Below, piece by piece: positions 16,544-26,260 of a stretch of 64,000 nucleotides of DNA. The stretch spans positions 189,774 to 253,773 of the forward strand of contig NZ_FNNG01000001.1 of NCBI RefSeq assembly GCF_900106765.1, in the 5' to 3' direction. The translations under genes were made by a program, and so were the position numbers. Position 1 is the first letter of the stretch. Each line of letters begins with the position of its first letter. The notes beneath the pieces were generated by a model. That model made no database searches, was not told where the DNA came from, and saw nothing but the letters and a program-made list of their open reading frames with translations. Origin of the DNA: Tepidimicrobium xylanilyticum. Its GTDB lineage: Bacteria; Bacillota; Clostridia; Tissierellales; Tepidimicrobiaceae.

Positions 16544-17116
16544 ATGGATATACAATTGCTTAAAGAAGAATTGGTAAACATCAGCAGAAGATGTTATGAT
16601 AAGAATCTGATCACGGCTACCGGAGGAAATATCAGTTGTAGAATACCAAACAGTAATCAAATTTTGATTAAAGCTTCTGGTTCTGCCTTCAGCGATATGA
16701 CTCCTTCAGATGTAGTACTAATCAATTTAGATGGAAATATAGTAGCTGGAAGCAAACAAATATCAAAAGAATGGCGTTTCCACGCAGGCATATACAAAGT
16801 CCGACCAGATGTAAATGCAGTTATACATGTGCACCCCCCTTTTGCAACTGCAATAGCTGCTAACCATGACAGCTTGCCAATGGTGACCAACCATGCTAAA
16901 GCTTATCTAAAGCACGTACCCACCATTGGCACTGCTCCCTCCGGTTCTGAAGAACTAGCCTATATGGTGATAGAACAGTTTAAAGATCCACAGCGAGTTG
17001 GGATCCTCATGAAAGAACATGGTATTATCACCGTGGGCAAGGATTTCTATCAAGCGTTCTATTTAGCTGAAATGCTGGAGGATACAGCAAAAATAGCTTT
17101 ATTCAGTAAACTCTAA
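16544..17116 (+). CDS. Class II aldolase (fuculose-phosphate type)
   Basis: 190 residues of the aldolase II/adducin family. Zinc ligands are in VIHVHPPFATA, with a third histidine probably in KEHGIITVG. ATGGNISCRIP and SKEWRFHAGIY match the phosphate loop and catalytic acid. Relatives include fuculose-1-phosphate aldolase, the DHAP-shunt aldolase acting on 5-deoxyribulose-1-phosphate, and MtnB dehydratase. No MtnC/MtnD-type genes follow, so aldol cleavage to DHAP plus a two-carbon aldehyde is more likely than dehydration. An AGGAGGT-like site (TTGGAGGTAAT) precedes the start. Confidence 0.87.
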   Translation: MDIQLLKEELVNISRRCYDKNLITATGGNISCRIPNSNQILIKASGSAFSDMTPSDVVLINLDGNIVAGSKQISKEWRFHAGIYKVRPDVNAVIHVHPPFATAIAANHDSLPMVTNHAKAYLKHVPTIGTAPSGSEELAYMVIEQFKDPQRVGILMKEHGIITVGKDFYQAFYLAEMLEDTAKIALFSKL

Positions 17117-17162
17117 ATTTAAAATAGGCCGCATATATTGATATGCGGCCTATTTTAAATTT
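17115..17162. terminator. Bidirectional terminator between the convergent operons
   Basis: A perfect 22-bp stem (17115-17136 with 17141-17162) with loop ATTG; each side ends in an A/T tract. It overlaps the stop codon of the aldolase gene and the last four codons of the deaminase-like gene, so it ends both transcripts with no spare DNA. Confidence 0.92.
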
Positions 17163-18184
17163 AATGATTCTAATTCCCTATTAATAACCTCTTTTAATCT
17201 TTCTTTTTCTCCCTCATCTGCAAAAGAAAATTCAATTCCATTTTGTATAACCCGTATCAAATCCCCATAATTAAAATCTAAAAACTCTATTGCTTTCTTA
17301 TATTCTTGTTCCAGTGTAGTATCGGAAACCGTTAGATTATCGGTATTAATAGTTACTTTCATACCTCGGTCTAAATACTTTTTAATGGGATGAGCTTTGT
17401 ACCCTTCAACAGCCCCCGTTTGCACATTGCTGGTTATACACATTTCCAAAGGTATACCCCTATCCTTTATAAATTGACAAACATCCTCCTTTAAAAAAGC
17501 ATATACACCATGACCAATCCTTTCAGCACCTAGCTCTTTAACCGCGGTTATGATATTTTCAGCAATCCCAACTTCACCAGCATGTACTGTTTTTCTCAAG
17601 CCCAGATTACCAGCCCATTGGAATGCTTCTTTATGTAACTCTGGGGAAAAGTCTATCTCATTGCCAGCCAAATCGATTGCCACAACACCTTTCCCAACAT
17701 ATTTATGGCCTTCTTTAACTATATTTAAACTAATTTCCGGGCTATGATTCCTCATACATATTAATATTAAATTGGAATATATACCTAGATTCTTTCTTGC
17801 CCTATCCATTGCGTTTAATACGCTTTCCAATATTTGATGAAAATCCAACCCCTGCTCCATATGTAAATATGGTGCAATTCGGATTTCCACATATTTTATG
17901 TTTTGCTCCCATAAATCTTCCAACAATTCATAAGTAATCCTATAAAGGTGTTTCTGCTTTTGCATAACCTTTAATGGTAAATCGAATTTTGTTAGATAGT
18001 CTTTTAAAGATTGACAATTGCCAGATACTTGTATGTTCTTTGTAAATATTCCCATATCTTTAGATGGCACTTCTAACCCTTCTTCCAAAGCTATCTCCAT
18101 AATGGTAGCTGGCCTAACGCTTCCACTGAGATGACAATGCAGATCTACTTTGGGTAGTCTTTTCAATAAACTATAATCTACCAC
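17150..18184 (-). CDS. Adenosine deaminase family protein
   Basis: 344 residues. Zinc ligands are HCH at residues 16-18 (KVDLHCHLSGS), the histidine of VHAGE, and the aspartate of TINTDN; ERIGHG supplies the catalytic histidine. The motif is NTDN where adenosine deaminases usually have NTDDP, which may reflect a different substrate. The family deaminates adenosine and, in some members, 5'-methylthioadenosine or 5'-deoxyadenosine. It is last in the operon, together with a phosphorylase that looks suited to 6-oxopurines, so deamination before phosphorolysis is the likely order. Confidence 0.87.
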   Translation of the reverse strand: MVDYSLLKRLPKVDLHCHLSGSVRPATIMEIALEEGLEVPSKDMGIFTKNIQVSGNCQSLKDYLTKFDLPLKVMQKQKHLYRITYELLEDLWEQNIKYVEIRIAPYLHMEQGLDFHQILESVLNAMDRARKNLGIYSNLILICMRNHSPEISLNIVKEGHKYVGKGVVAIDLAGNEIDFSPELHKEAFQWAGNLGLRKTVHAGEVGIAENIITAVKELGAERIGHGVYAFLKEDVCQFIKDRGIPLEMCITSNVQTGAVEGYKAHPIKKYLDRGMKVTINTDNLTVSDTTLEQEYKKAIEFLDFNYGDLIRVIQNGIEFSFADEGEKERLKEVINRELESLNLK

Positions 18185-18237
18185 TTTACCACTCCCAATA
18201 TTATAGTAAAATAAATATTTTTAGCCCATATAACCCT

Positions 18238-19896
18238 CTAATATATTGTTGCTCCTTCTCTAGCTGACGTTACATATTTATGGTATATTTTCAAAAATCC
18301 CTTCAAATTATCTTTAGGTTGGTAAGTCCAATTTTTTAATCTATTTTCAATCTCCTCATCGGAAATTTCAATATTTATAACCCTATTGGGAATATCTATA
18401 TATACTATATCCCCGTCCTCTACTATTGCTAAAGGCCCTCCATCTGCTGCCTCCGGTGTAACATATCCTATGCAAGGACCTCTAGTGGCTCCGGAAAACC
18501 TGCCATCGGTGATTAACGCCACTGAATCACCCAAACCCATACCCACTAACAATGCAGCTGGAATGGACAATTCTCTCATTCCGGGCCCGCCCTTTGGACC
18601 TTCGTATCGAATTACTAATACGTCTCTCTCCTTAACTCTACCTTCCATCAACATATCCCTTACCTCTTCTTCACTATTTGCAACTTTAGCAGGGCCTCGA
18701 TGTACCATCATCTTTTCCGATACACCACTTTGTTTAACCACCGCTCCTAAGGGGGCCAAATTCCCTTTTAATACTGCTATTCCACCTTCTTTGGCTAAAG
18801 GTTTATCCATGGAATAGATTATTTCGTTTTCCACCAAAGGTACATCCTTAATATTTTCAGCAATAGTTTTACCTGTTACAGTTATTATATCGGTAACCAA
18901 AAGAGGTGACAAAACTTTAAGTAAAGCTTGTACTCCTCCCACTTGATGAAAATCCTTCAATGTATATGGTGAGGCAGGTTTAAACTTGGCCAATAAGGGG
19001 GTCGTTGAGCTTAATTCATCAAATACATCCATGGCCAAGTCTATACCCAATTGTTTAGCTATAGCAGGTATATGAAGCACCGCATTGGATGAGCCCCCTA
19101 TAGCTAAAACATATTTTATCATATTGATTAGATTTTCCTTGGTAAGTATTTTAGAAATTCTAAGATCCTCCCTCACCATGTCTACTATCCTTTCGCCAGA
19201 CATTCTGGCCAGCCTCAATCTTGAGGAAGCAACAGCACTAATAGTTCCACAACCAGGCAATGATAAACCTACTGCTTCCACAGCCGTTCCCATAGTATTA
19301 GCAGTTCCCATCATTCCACAAGCACCACAGGTCTGGCATGTATTATCCTCTATCAGTTGAAACTCTTCTTCTGATATAAGCCCTGCTTTATACTGGCCCA
19401 TAGCTTCTTTGACATCGCTTAGTATTAGGTCTGTCCCATTGTGATTGAAAGGCTCCATAGGCCCTCCTGTAACAAAAATGGTGGGCAGGTCTAAAGAGGC
19501 GGCAGCCATTAACATACCAGGCACTATTTTATCACATGAACATAGCATTACCAACCCGTCAAACTGATTTGCCTCCACCATTAGCTCTATAGATGCACAT
19601 ATTATATCCCTGCTGGGCAATATACTATGCATCCCTTTTCCTTGGGCTATTCCATCGCAAGGAGCTATAGTATTAAATTCTACTGGTATACCTCCGTTAA
19701 CCCATATCCCATTTTTAACATATTTGCTCAGTTCCCTCAAATGGTAGTGTCCAGGGTTAGTCTCTGCCCAAGAGTTGACAATTCCAATTAAAGGTTTAGA
19801 AAAATCCCTATCCTGAAATCCCATGGATTTGTACAAACTTCGCGGATATGCTCCAGCAACTCCATCAAATAGTTTGCTACTCCTTCTCGCTTCCAT
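18238..19896 (-). CDS. IlvD/Edd-family dehydratase
   Basis: 552 residues with all Fe-S cluster motifs: [20 protein letters not shown] and [18 protein letters not shown], plus GGPGMRELS and [20 protein letters not shown] near the C-terminus. Family members dehydrate 2,3-dihydroxyacids: dihydroxyisovalerate in valine synthesis, or sugar acids and glycerate. No other ilv gene is present, and the gene sits inside the nucleoside operon, so a sugar-acid or glycerate-like substrate is more likely than an amino acid precursor. The substrate cannot be fixed from sequence. It starts 20 bases after the MoaD-like gene. Confidence 0.88.
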   Translation of the reverse strand: MEARRSSKLFDGVAGAYPRSLYKSMGFQDRDFSKPLIGIVNSWAETNPGHYHLRELSKYVKNGIWVNGGIPVEFNTIAPCDGIAQGKGMHSILPSRDIICASIELMVEANQFDGLVMLCSCDKIVPGMLMAAASLDLPTIFVTGGPMEPFNHNGTDLILSDVKEAMGQYKAGLISEEEFQLIEDNTCQTCGACGMMGTANTMGTAVEAVGLSLPGCGTISAVASSRLRLARMSGERIVDMVREDLRISKILTKENLINMIKYVLAIGGSSNAVLHIPAIAKQLGIDLAMDVFDELSSTTPLLAKFKPASPYTLKDFHQVGGVQALLKVLSPLLVTDIITVTGKTIAENIKDVPLVENEIIYSMDKPLAKEGGIAVLKGNLAPLGAVVKQSGVSEKMMVHRGPAKVANSEEEVRDMLMEGRVKERDVLVIRYEGPKGGPGMRELSIPAALLVGMGLGDSVALITDGRFSGATRGPCIGYVTPEAADGGPLAIVEDGDIVYIDIPNRVINIEISDEEIENRLKNWTYQPKDNLKGFLKIYHKYVTSAREGATIY

Positions 19897-19916
19897 ATAA
19901 TCTCCTCCATTACAAT

Positions 19917-20150
19917 TTAACCCCCAATTATTACAGGAAATATCTCAACCTTATCGCCATCTTTTAATAAATAATCCATATGTCCCAATCTTCCATTTAT
20001 CATGAGAAAGCAGTAATCCTTATCTATTCCAAGCATCTTAACCAAATCCTCACCTTTACATCCGAAAGCTATGGACTTTTTCCCTTTAAATCCCGCTATT
20101 GGACTATGGATGAAACTTGAATGGACCTTAACTTCCACTACCAAATCCAT
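19917..20150 (-). CDS. MoaD/ThiS-like sulfur-carrier protein
   Basis: About 77 residues of the beta-grasp ubiquitin-like fold, ending in the diagnostic Gly-Gly (VFPVIIGG) used for adenylation and thiocarboxylation. MoaD supplies sulfur to molybdopterin. Its place directly downstream of an aldehyde:ferredoxin oxidoreductase gene is common in anaerobes and suggests it serves the tungstopterin of that enzyme. The start is either ATG 20150 or GTG 20153; AAGGCAGG lies just upstream. Confidence 0.82.
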   Translation of the reverse strand: MDLVVEVKVHSSFIHSPIAGFKGKKSIAFGCKGEDLVKMLGIDKDYCFLMINGRLGHMDYLLKDGDKVEIFPVIIGG

Positions 20151-20158
20151 CACCTGCC

Positions 20159-22021
20159 TTAAATCAACGGTACATGCCTATCATCTAAGTCCAGTTCCTT
20201 TATCTTTTCCTCAGAAGGTATGCCCTCCATCGTCCAACCTCTTATTTGATAATATTCGTATAGCATTTTCCCTAGAGGAGGCAAGTAATCGCCAGTTCCC
20301 CTATCTAATCTTGGTTGAGATAGTATTCTTGGAGGCAGTACATCGTCCTTCCTGCTAATAGAACAATATTCTACATTGTATAGCCTTTGAAGATTGAATA
20401 TCCTTTCTCCTGCCATTAAAAGTTCCTCTACAGTGAAGTCATCCCAACCTATGGTATACTTAATCCATTCTACTATTTCAGTTAATGTAACTTTCCCAAA
20501 TAGTAACATTTTACAGAGTTTTAAAGAGTCTAATATACACATTATATTTTGAGAATGGAATGTAAGCTGTCCTTTTCCTTCTGAACTCAATCTGTCCTGC
20601 ATTTCTGTATATCCCAATTCAGGCATAGTTACACCTTTTTCAAAATAAAATCCACCAGCATGTAAATGGCACGCTCCTCTGTTGCTTGTAGCATACCCTA
20701 CTGCAAGGCTGCTCATGGCTCTTGGATCATGAGCAGGTAATTCCAGTCCCTTTACATGGACTGCAAATTCAGGCGCTATTCCGCCTATCTCCTCAGAAGC
20801 TCTTTTAACTCCTTTACCCAGAAGCTCACCTATACCTTCTTTACTGCCAATCTTTTTGACCATTTCTATCATAGCTTCTCCATTTCCCCAATCGAGTTTC
20901 ACTCCATCAGTATCCCTTTCATCAATTATTCCACGTTCATAAAGTTCCATAGCAAATGCTATAGCACTACCTGTAGATATGCTATCTATCCCCAGCCTGT
21001 TGCACAGTTCATTGGCATAGGCTATAGCCTCTAAATCATCCACCATACAGTTGGAACCTAGGAGGCCTATGGTTTCATACTCAGGTCCTGCACCACTTAC
21101 TCCCTTGTATGGACCTTCTTTTATTTCAATATCCCTTCCACAACCTATGGGGCAACTGCCACAAAAGTATCTTTTCTTCAGAATGGTTTTGGCCATCTTT
21201 TCCCCAGAAATATTCTTGATTGATTCCCAATCACCTCTACTCCAGTTTTTAACTGGTATATCCCCCCATTTTTCAGCCATCACAGCGCCACCAGCAGTAC
21301 CTAATTGTTTCAAGCTTTGAGTGTTGGCAATAATTTTGGGTAATGATTTTTTCAGGCATTCCTTTAATCCCTCTTCATCGGCTACATCCACTTTCCCGCT
21401 ACCAATTACCGCTATGGCCTTTAAATTCTTTGAACCCATTACAGCCCCAAGGCCTGCCCTACCTACAGCCCTTGCATCTTTGCCATCGTGCATTATGCTA
21501 GCTATTAATACTTGCTTCTCCCCTGCTGGACCAATACAAGATGTTACAGTCTTGGGACCATGTGTTTCCTTAAGTTTTTCATCCACTTCTATAGTATCTA
21601 GGCCCCACAGATGTTCACCATCTAATATGCTAACCTGTCCTTCTTCTACCAATATATACACGGGCTTTTCCGCCTTTCCGTGTATTATTATCCCATCATA
21701 ACCCGCTCTCTTCAGATTTACACCCCAGGTACCACCTACATCACCTTCACCAAATATACCAGTTAAAGGAGATTTGGCAGTTATCTCATGCCTCCCCGAC
21801 GATGGTACTCTAGTTCCTGTAAAGGGGCCAGTCATATATATAAGGTGATTTTCTGGCCCTAGTGGATCGGTATTTTCATCGGTTCTATCGTACAATATCT
21901 TAGCCGCTATTCCACTAGCTCCTAAATACTTCCTAAGCATCCTGTCCGGATATTTTTCTATTTCTATATTCCCAGTGGTTAAATCTATGTTTAAAACTTT
22001 ACCAGTATATCCTCCTAACAC
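20159..22021 (-). CDS. Aldehyde:ferredoxin oxidoreductase (tungsten-type)
   Basis: 620 residues, the full AOR length. N-terminal GGYTGKVLNIDLTTG, then DARAVGRAGLGAVMGSKNLKA. The [4Fe-4S] ligands are in FCGSCPIGC plus a distal cysteine, probably in NIMCILDSLKLC. AORs oxidise aldehydes to acids and reduce ferredoxin, using a tungsten-bis-pterin cofactor in the cytoplasm. In this operon the substrate is probably the aldehyde released by the class II aldolase: acetaldehyde, glycolaldehyde or a substituted acetaldehyde. The first codon is 3 bases after the LarA-like gene. Confidence 0.93.
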   Translation of the reverse strand: MLGGYTGKVLNIDLTTGNIEIEKYPDRMLRKYLGASGIAAKILYDRTDENTDPLGPENHLIYMTGPFTGTRVPSSGRHEITAKSPLTGIFGEGDVGGTWGVNLKRAGYDGIIIHGKAEKPVYILVEEGQVSILDGEHLWGLDTIEVDEKLKETHGPKTVTSCIGPAGEKQVLIASIMHDGKDARAVGRAGLGAVMGSKNLKAIAVIGSGKVDVADEEGLKECLKKSLPKIIANTQSLKQLGTAGGAVMAEKWGDIPVKNWSRGDWESIKNISGEKMAKTILKKRYFCGSCPIGCGRDIEIKEGPYKGVSGAGPEYETIGLLGSNCMVDDLEAIAYANELCNRLGIDSISTGSAIAFAMELYERGIIDERDTDGVKLDWGNGEAMIEMVKKIGSKEGIGELLGKGVKRASEEIGGIAPEFAVHVKGLELPAHDPRAMSSLAVGYATSNRGACHLHAGGFYFEKGVTMPELGYTEMQDRLSSEGKGQLTFHSQNIMCILDSLKLCKMLLFGKVTLTEIVEWIKYTIGWDDFTVEELLMAGERIFNLQRLYNVEYCSISRKDDVLPPRILSQPRLDRGTGDYLPPLGKMLYEYYQIRGWTMEGIPSEEKIKELDLDDRHVPLI

Positions 22022-22024
22022 GAA

Positions 22025-23317
22025 TTACACCTCCTGTGCCTTGGAAAAAAGAGTAATATTGCCTTTAAAATCAAATGAGATATCTTTGATCTCTCCTATT
22101 AATTCAATGTCCTCTTTTAACTTAGCTTCTTCGATTAAACTTTCAGATATGAAAATTTCATCTAAATCTCTAGTGTTTTTAATGATGGCAAGCCTTACAT
22201 TTTCTTTATTCTCTATATTCGAAGTTTTTATGGCAGCTTGGATAGCTTCCCTATCATTTTTTAAAACCATTGGAATTTTAACGCTATCAGGTACTGTGGA
22301 AGTTATGGCATTAGGATAAGTTTGTCCCCATTCCATGCTTTTAAACACCTTTTCCGTCGTAAAATCTACTATACCTATCCCATTAGCATTGCCCTGGGTT
22401 CTATGGGTTAAATTGAGTACTGCAATTCTAGTTATTTTAGGACCTCCGTAGGCATATGGAGTATGGTATCTACCTATTACATTGGTATCCATACCAGTGC
22501 CACTAATATCCTTACCTATCTCCTCAATTATCAATACATCTAACTGATCAAAATTTATTTTGCCCATCAAGGCCTTTGCTTCTTTCAATAAAGATGGCTC
22601 TTTGCTTTCTATTTCATCTTTACTTAAAGCGATTATTTTAGCAGTCTCATCGTAAGCATTTTCTATTATGCCTATTGCAAATACAATGTTCTTCTTCTCT
22701 ATAACCACCCTCCCAATGGCAGGCACATTTTTAGCCATAGTACCAAAACCCAATCTATGACAGGTTTCTGCACCTTTCTGTTTCCCCAAACCTATTGCCA
22801 TCATCTTCATTAGTCCGCTTTCGTATTCTCCTCTAAAAGAGGTGTGAAGTTTAATCCTATTGATGACTACTATCCCATCAGCCTCATTGGCATATCTATC
22901 AACGAAGACAGGTACCCCATCTTCCGTATGCCCAATCAAATCTACTTCCATAGAGGATTTAATTGGCGCTTTAATATATTCTTCACTGATACCCATCTTG
23001 TTCAATAAATTGACTTGTCCATCTGCAGTAGCCCCTCCGTGGCTACCCATAGCCGGGATAATGAAAGGATATGCCCTTTGAGCCCTGATATAAGTTACCA
23101 GTTCTTTCATCATTAAAGGCAAATTGGCTATGCCTCTGCTGCCTGCTGTTATGGCTATCCTCTGTCCCGGTTTGACATTGGATAAAAGCCCTTTATCCGT
23201 AAGCTGGTTATAAAGTTCTTTTGAAATATCTTCCACTCTAATCCTTGGAAATATCTGCTTAGCTTTTATGACCCTTGGTATAGGGACGTCCTCTAATAGT
23301 TTGCTAACTATGTCCAT
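22025..23317 (-). CDS. LarA-like protein (DUF2088 superfamily)
   Basis: 430 residues. RIAITAGSRGIANLPLMMKEL, PAMGSHGGATADGQ and NRIKLHTSFRGEYESGLMKMMAIGLGK are conserved blocks of the LarA-like superfamily, whose founder is the nickel-pincer lactate racemase. LarA homologues racemise or epimerise 2-hydroxy acids and related compounds. None of the maturation genes larB, larC or larE is in the window, so cofactor use is uncertain. It lies between the phosphorylase and AOR genes, so it may act on the acid from the AOR step or on a related hydroxy acid. Confidence 0.75.
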   Translation of the reverse strand: MDIVSKLLEDVPIPRVIKAKQIFPRIRVEDISKELYNQLTDKGLLSNVKPGQRIAITAGSRGIANLPLMMKELVTYIRAQRAYPFIIPAMGSHGGATADGQVNLLNKMGISEEYIKAPIKSSMEVDLIGHTEDGVPVFVDRYANEADGIVVINRIKLHTSFRGEYESGLMKMMAIGLGKQKGAETCHRLGFGTMAKNVPAIGRVVIEKKNIVFAIGIIENAYDETAKIIALSKDEIESKEPSLLKEAKALMGKINFDQLDVLIIEEIGKDISGTGMDTNVIGRYHTPYAYGGPKITRIAVLNLTHRTQGNANGIGIVDFTTEKVFKSMEWGQTYPNAITSTVPDSVKIPMVLKNDREAIQAAIKTSNIENKENVRLAIIKNTRDLDEIFISESLIEEAKLKEDIELIGEIKDISFDFKGNITLFSKAQEV

Positions 23318-23379
23318 GGTGGCCTCCCATTAAAATATTGATTCATCACAGCTTACAAACACAAAAGTCTACAAAAAGA

Positions 23380-23404
23380 TTTAGTTGGTTTGAAACCAAC
23401 TAAA
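23380..23404 (-). terminator. Intra-operon hairpin before the LarA-like gene
   Basis: TTTAGTTGGTTT and AAACCAACTAAA pair perfectly around a single base, followed on the minus strand by TCTTTTTG. It could be a partial terminator or mRNA end stabiliser that lowers expression of the downstream five genes relative to the transporter and phosphorylase. Confidence 0.6.
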
Positions 23405-23418
23405 AATAATTGTTAAGT

Positions 23419-24189
23419 TTATTTACTCCTTGCAGCTACTGCTCTATCATATAATTCTTGGCAACGACAAGAACGTTTTTCAGGAATCTCTAGTGCTACT
23501 TTGCAAAGCAAGTTTTGCAGTTTTTCATTATTCTCTTTTACAACGCTTCTATGGGTTTCTAAATCTGGTTCATCTTCAGATAATCCTGCTGCCATATTAG
23601 TTATTATGGCCACTGCTGAATAGCAAATACCCAGTTCCCTTGCTAAAGCTGCTTCTCGTGCATTGGTCATCCCTACCATATCTGCCCCTAATATTTTAAA
23701 TGCTCTTATTTCTGCAGCAGTCTCATAACGTGGCCCATCAAAGGATACATAAGTCCCCGTTGGATACATGTGGTAATCTAAATCTTCAGCAACCTTTATG
23801 AATATATCCCTTAGCTCACTACAATAGGGTTCAGTCATATCCAATGATAACTTCCCATAAGTAGTATGATAAGAATGGAAATCGATAAATTGATCTAATA
23901 ATACCAAATCACCAGATTTATATTTGGGATTAATTCCCCCAGCTGCAACTGTAGCTATTACCCTGTTTACCCCCATCCGTTTAAAGGCCATCATATTGGC
24001 ATGATGGTTTATTTCGAATGCCAATCTGCCATGTTCTACACCGTGGCGAGGTAAGAATAGAATATCCCTATCCTTTAATTTCCCTTTAAACATTTGCACA
24101 TGGCCATATTCAGTCTCTACAGTAATGGTTTCTGCTTTACCAAATAAATCTACACTATAAAAACCTGTTCCTCCAATAATTCCTATCAT
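23419..24189 (-). CDS. MTAP/PNP-family nucleoside phosphorylase, probably for 5'-modified inosines
   Basis: 256 residues. Phosphate site GGTGF (6-10), PRHG (47-50), TVAAGG (80-85); FDGPRYET (150-157). The purine pocket reads IITNMAAG with Asn198 and Ala200, where adenine-specific methylthioadenosine phosphorylases have two aspartates; Asn is used by 6-oxopurine phosphorylases. That points to 5'-methylthioinosine, 5'-deoxyinosine or similar, and agrees with a deaminase in the operon. The product would be hypoxanthine plus the 5-substituted ribose-1-phosphate for the MtnA-like isomerase. CRCQ near the C-terminus is unusual. Confidence 0.85.
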   Translation of the reverse strand: MIGIIGGTGFYSVDLFGKAETITVETEYGHVQMFKGKLKDRDILFLPRHGVEHGRLAFEINHHANMMAFKRMGVNRVIATVAAGGINPKYKSGDLVLLDQFIDFHSYHTTYGKLSLDMTEPYCSELRDIFIKVAEDLDYHMYPTGTYVSFDGPRYETAAEIRAFKILGADMVGMTNAREAALARELGICYSAVAIITNMAAGLSEDEPDLETHRSVVKENNEKLQNLLCKVALEIPEKRSCRCQELYDRAVAARSK

Positions 24190-24225
24190 TATAGCTTCCC
24201 TCTCCTTCTTTGATAGTTTTCTATT

Positions 24226-25146
24226 TTACTCATCATGATATTTCCCTACACCAGCAGGGGCTCGGGAGCTTCTAATGCCTATAGACAATACTATTATGGT
24301 GAGTATGTAAGGCATCATTCTAACAATATTGCTAGGAATAAGTTTCCCTTGAAATATAGTCTGTAGCGATTCAAAGAAACCAAAAAACAGGCTTCCCAAC
24401 AGTGAACCTATAGGGCTAAACCCTCCAAAGGCATTGATAACTATGGCAATATAGCCTCTGCCTCCAGTCATGCCATCTACAAATATATTCAATTGTCCTA
24501 GGGATAGATACGCTCCCCCTAGGCCACATAGTAATCCGCACATTAATACTCCGAAATATTTGTATGCTACCACATTTATCCCAACTGTGTTGGCTGCTTG
24601 TGGATTTTCTCCTACCATTCTCAATCTAAGACCAGATGCAGTTTTAAACATATATATCCAGGACAGCAATACTATCACAAGGGACATATAAAACAAAATA
24701 TTTTGTTCAGCTAACATGTTTCCAATAATGGGCATCTCTTTTAACCAGTCAGCTTGAATTTTTGAAAACGCACTAACTCTAGGCGAATTTCCGTTTCTTT
24801 CCCAAATAATCTGCAACAAAAGTGTAGCTGCTGCTGCAGATAGCAAATTTACGCTCATTCCACTTAAAGTGGCATTAACTTTAAAAGTCACATGTAAAAC
24901 TGCATGCTGTAATGCAAATAGCATTCCAAATACTGCTGCAAATAATAAGCCTATCCAAGGGTTGTCAAAAATGTAGGATCCTAAAACACCAAAAAATGCT
25001 CCTCCTATCATCATACCTTCGCAGCCAAGGTCACTGACTCCGGAACGCATGGAAAAAGTTGCTCCAGTGGAAGCCAATATAAGTGGAACAGACATGCGTA
25101 AAGTAGAAGTAATGATAATTTCTAGAATGTTAAATATTTCCTTCAT
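24226..25146 (-). CDS. Nucleoside ABC transporter permease (second)
   Basis: 306 residues with about eight membrane helices and the BPD_transp_2 signature region (GVSDLGCEGMMIGGAFFGVLGSY; MVGENPQAANTVGINV). It forms the heterodimeric channel with the permease encoded just upstream, overlapping it by 17 bases. Homologues (NupQ/YufQ, BmpC-type) import purine nucleosides. Confidence 0.9.
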   Translation of the reverse strand: MKEIFNILEIIITSTLRMSVPLILASTGATFSMRSGVSDLGCEGMMIGGAFFGVLGSYIFDNPWIGLLFAAVFGMLFALQHAVLHVTFKVNATLSGMSVNLLSAAAATLLLQIIWERNGNSPRVSAFSKIQADWLKEMPIIGNMLAEQNILFYMSLVIVLLSWIYMFKTASGLRLRMVGENPQAANTVGINVVAYKYFGVLMCGLLCGLGGAYLSLGQLNIFVDGMTGGRGYIAIVINAFGGFSPIGSLLGSLFFGFFESLQTIFQGKLIPSNIVRMMPYILTIIVLSIGIRSSRAPAGVGKYHDE

Positions 25147-26260
25147 CGTTGACCACCTCGCCTTCAGCCAAGTTCTGTTGTCTTTTTATAATTTTTTTCT
25201 TTTTAGGAGAAAGCCTATCTTTCAATGATAAAACAGCTTCTATTAAACGAGGTGCAGCCACATATGCAACAACAACAGCTTGTATTGCATCTACAAATTC
25301 TATAGGTACTGAAGTCGTTCTGTTTAATGTAATGGCACCTGACTTTAATATTCCAAATAGGGTTGCTGAGAACAGTATTGATAATGGATTATAAGCTCCT
25401 AACGCTGCTACGGATATTCCACTATATCCATAATTAGCCGATAATCCCTCTACAAATCTTCTATTTACTCCCATAACTAAACTTGAACCGCATAGCCCAG
25501 CTATTGCTCCACTTAGGAAAAAAGTTATCAGATACATTTTAGTTATAGAAATACCAGCAGTTTCTGCAGCTCTTAGATTGAGGCCAGTAACTTGTATTTC
25601 ATATCCTAAAGACGTTTTCTTAATAAGAATATGTATCACAATTGCCACTGCAATAGCGATAAATATGGCGGAACTCAATTGAGAACGAGGCACTAGTCTG
25701 GTTAATTGTGCACTTTCCAGTATGACATTGGTTTGAGGTATTACACTGTCTTCAGGCTTTAATGGTCCGCTGCTCAGATATGAAGTGAATAACATTATGA
25801 TCTCATTTAACATTATGGTAGTAATTATTTCACTTGCCCCAAATTTTACTTTCAAAAACACAACTAGAACCCCTATTAAACCGCCTATAATAGCTCCCGA
25901 TAAAAGGGTTAAGGGTATGTGGACTAAACGAGGCAATCCCGTTATATAAGCACCGACCACAGCTCCTGCCATTGCTCCTAAATAGAGTTGGCCTTCTACC
26001 CCTATGTTTATCATCCTCACCTTATATGCTGTAGCAAATGCTAGGCCAGTGAACATTAAGGGGGTGGCACTGCTGAGAGATAAAATAATTCCCTGTTTTG
26101 AACCTAAGGACCCAACAATAATTGCCTTGTAAGTTTCGACTGGTGAATAACCACTTAATGCAATTACTATACCCCCAGTTAATAGGGCAAACAATAATGC
26201 AAAAAATGATAGTTTGAAAGAGCCTAAACCAGATCCAAACTTCCTTTTGAGATATTTCAT
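25130..26260 (-). CDS. Nucleoside ABC transporter permease (first)
   Basis: 376 residues, about ten membrane helices, with MINIGVEGQLYLGAMAGAVVGA and VTGLNLRAAETAGISI typical of the NupP/YufP type. The C-terminal tail (KDRLSPKKKKIIKRQQN) is cytoplasmic and basic. It starts within the stop of the ATPase gene (ATGA overlap) and so is translationally coupled. Confidence 0.9.
   Translation of the reverse strand: MKYLKRKFGSGLGSFKLSFFALLFALLTGGIVIALSGYSPVETYKAIIVGSLGSKQGIILSLSSATPLMFTGLAFATAYKVRMINIGVEGQLYLGAMAGAVVGAYITGLPRLVHIPLTLLSGAIIGGLIGVLVVFLKVKFGASEIITTIMLNEIIMLFTSYLSSGPLKPEDSVIPQTNVILESAQLTRLVPRSQLSSAIFIAIAVAIVIHILIKKTSLGYEIQVTGLNLRAAETAGISITKMYLITFFLSGAIAGLCGSSLVMGVNRRFVEGLSANYGYSGISVAALGAYNPLSILFSATLFGILKSGAITLNRTTSVPIEFVDAIQAVVVAYVAAPRLIEAVLSLKDRLSPKKKKIIKRQQNLAEGEVVNDEGNI

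Noticed and set aside
16544-17116. MtnB methylthioribulose-1-phosphate dehydratase
   Set aside because: No enolase/phosphatase or acireductone dioxygenase genes of the classical salvage path are present, and an aldehyde oxidoreductase is; aldolase is more likely, though MtnB is not excluded.
18238-19896. ilvD of the valine/isoleucine pathway
   Set aside because: No other ilv or leu gene lies nearby, and the gene sits inside a nucleoside uptake operon.
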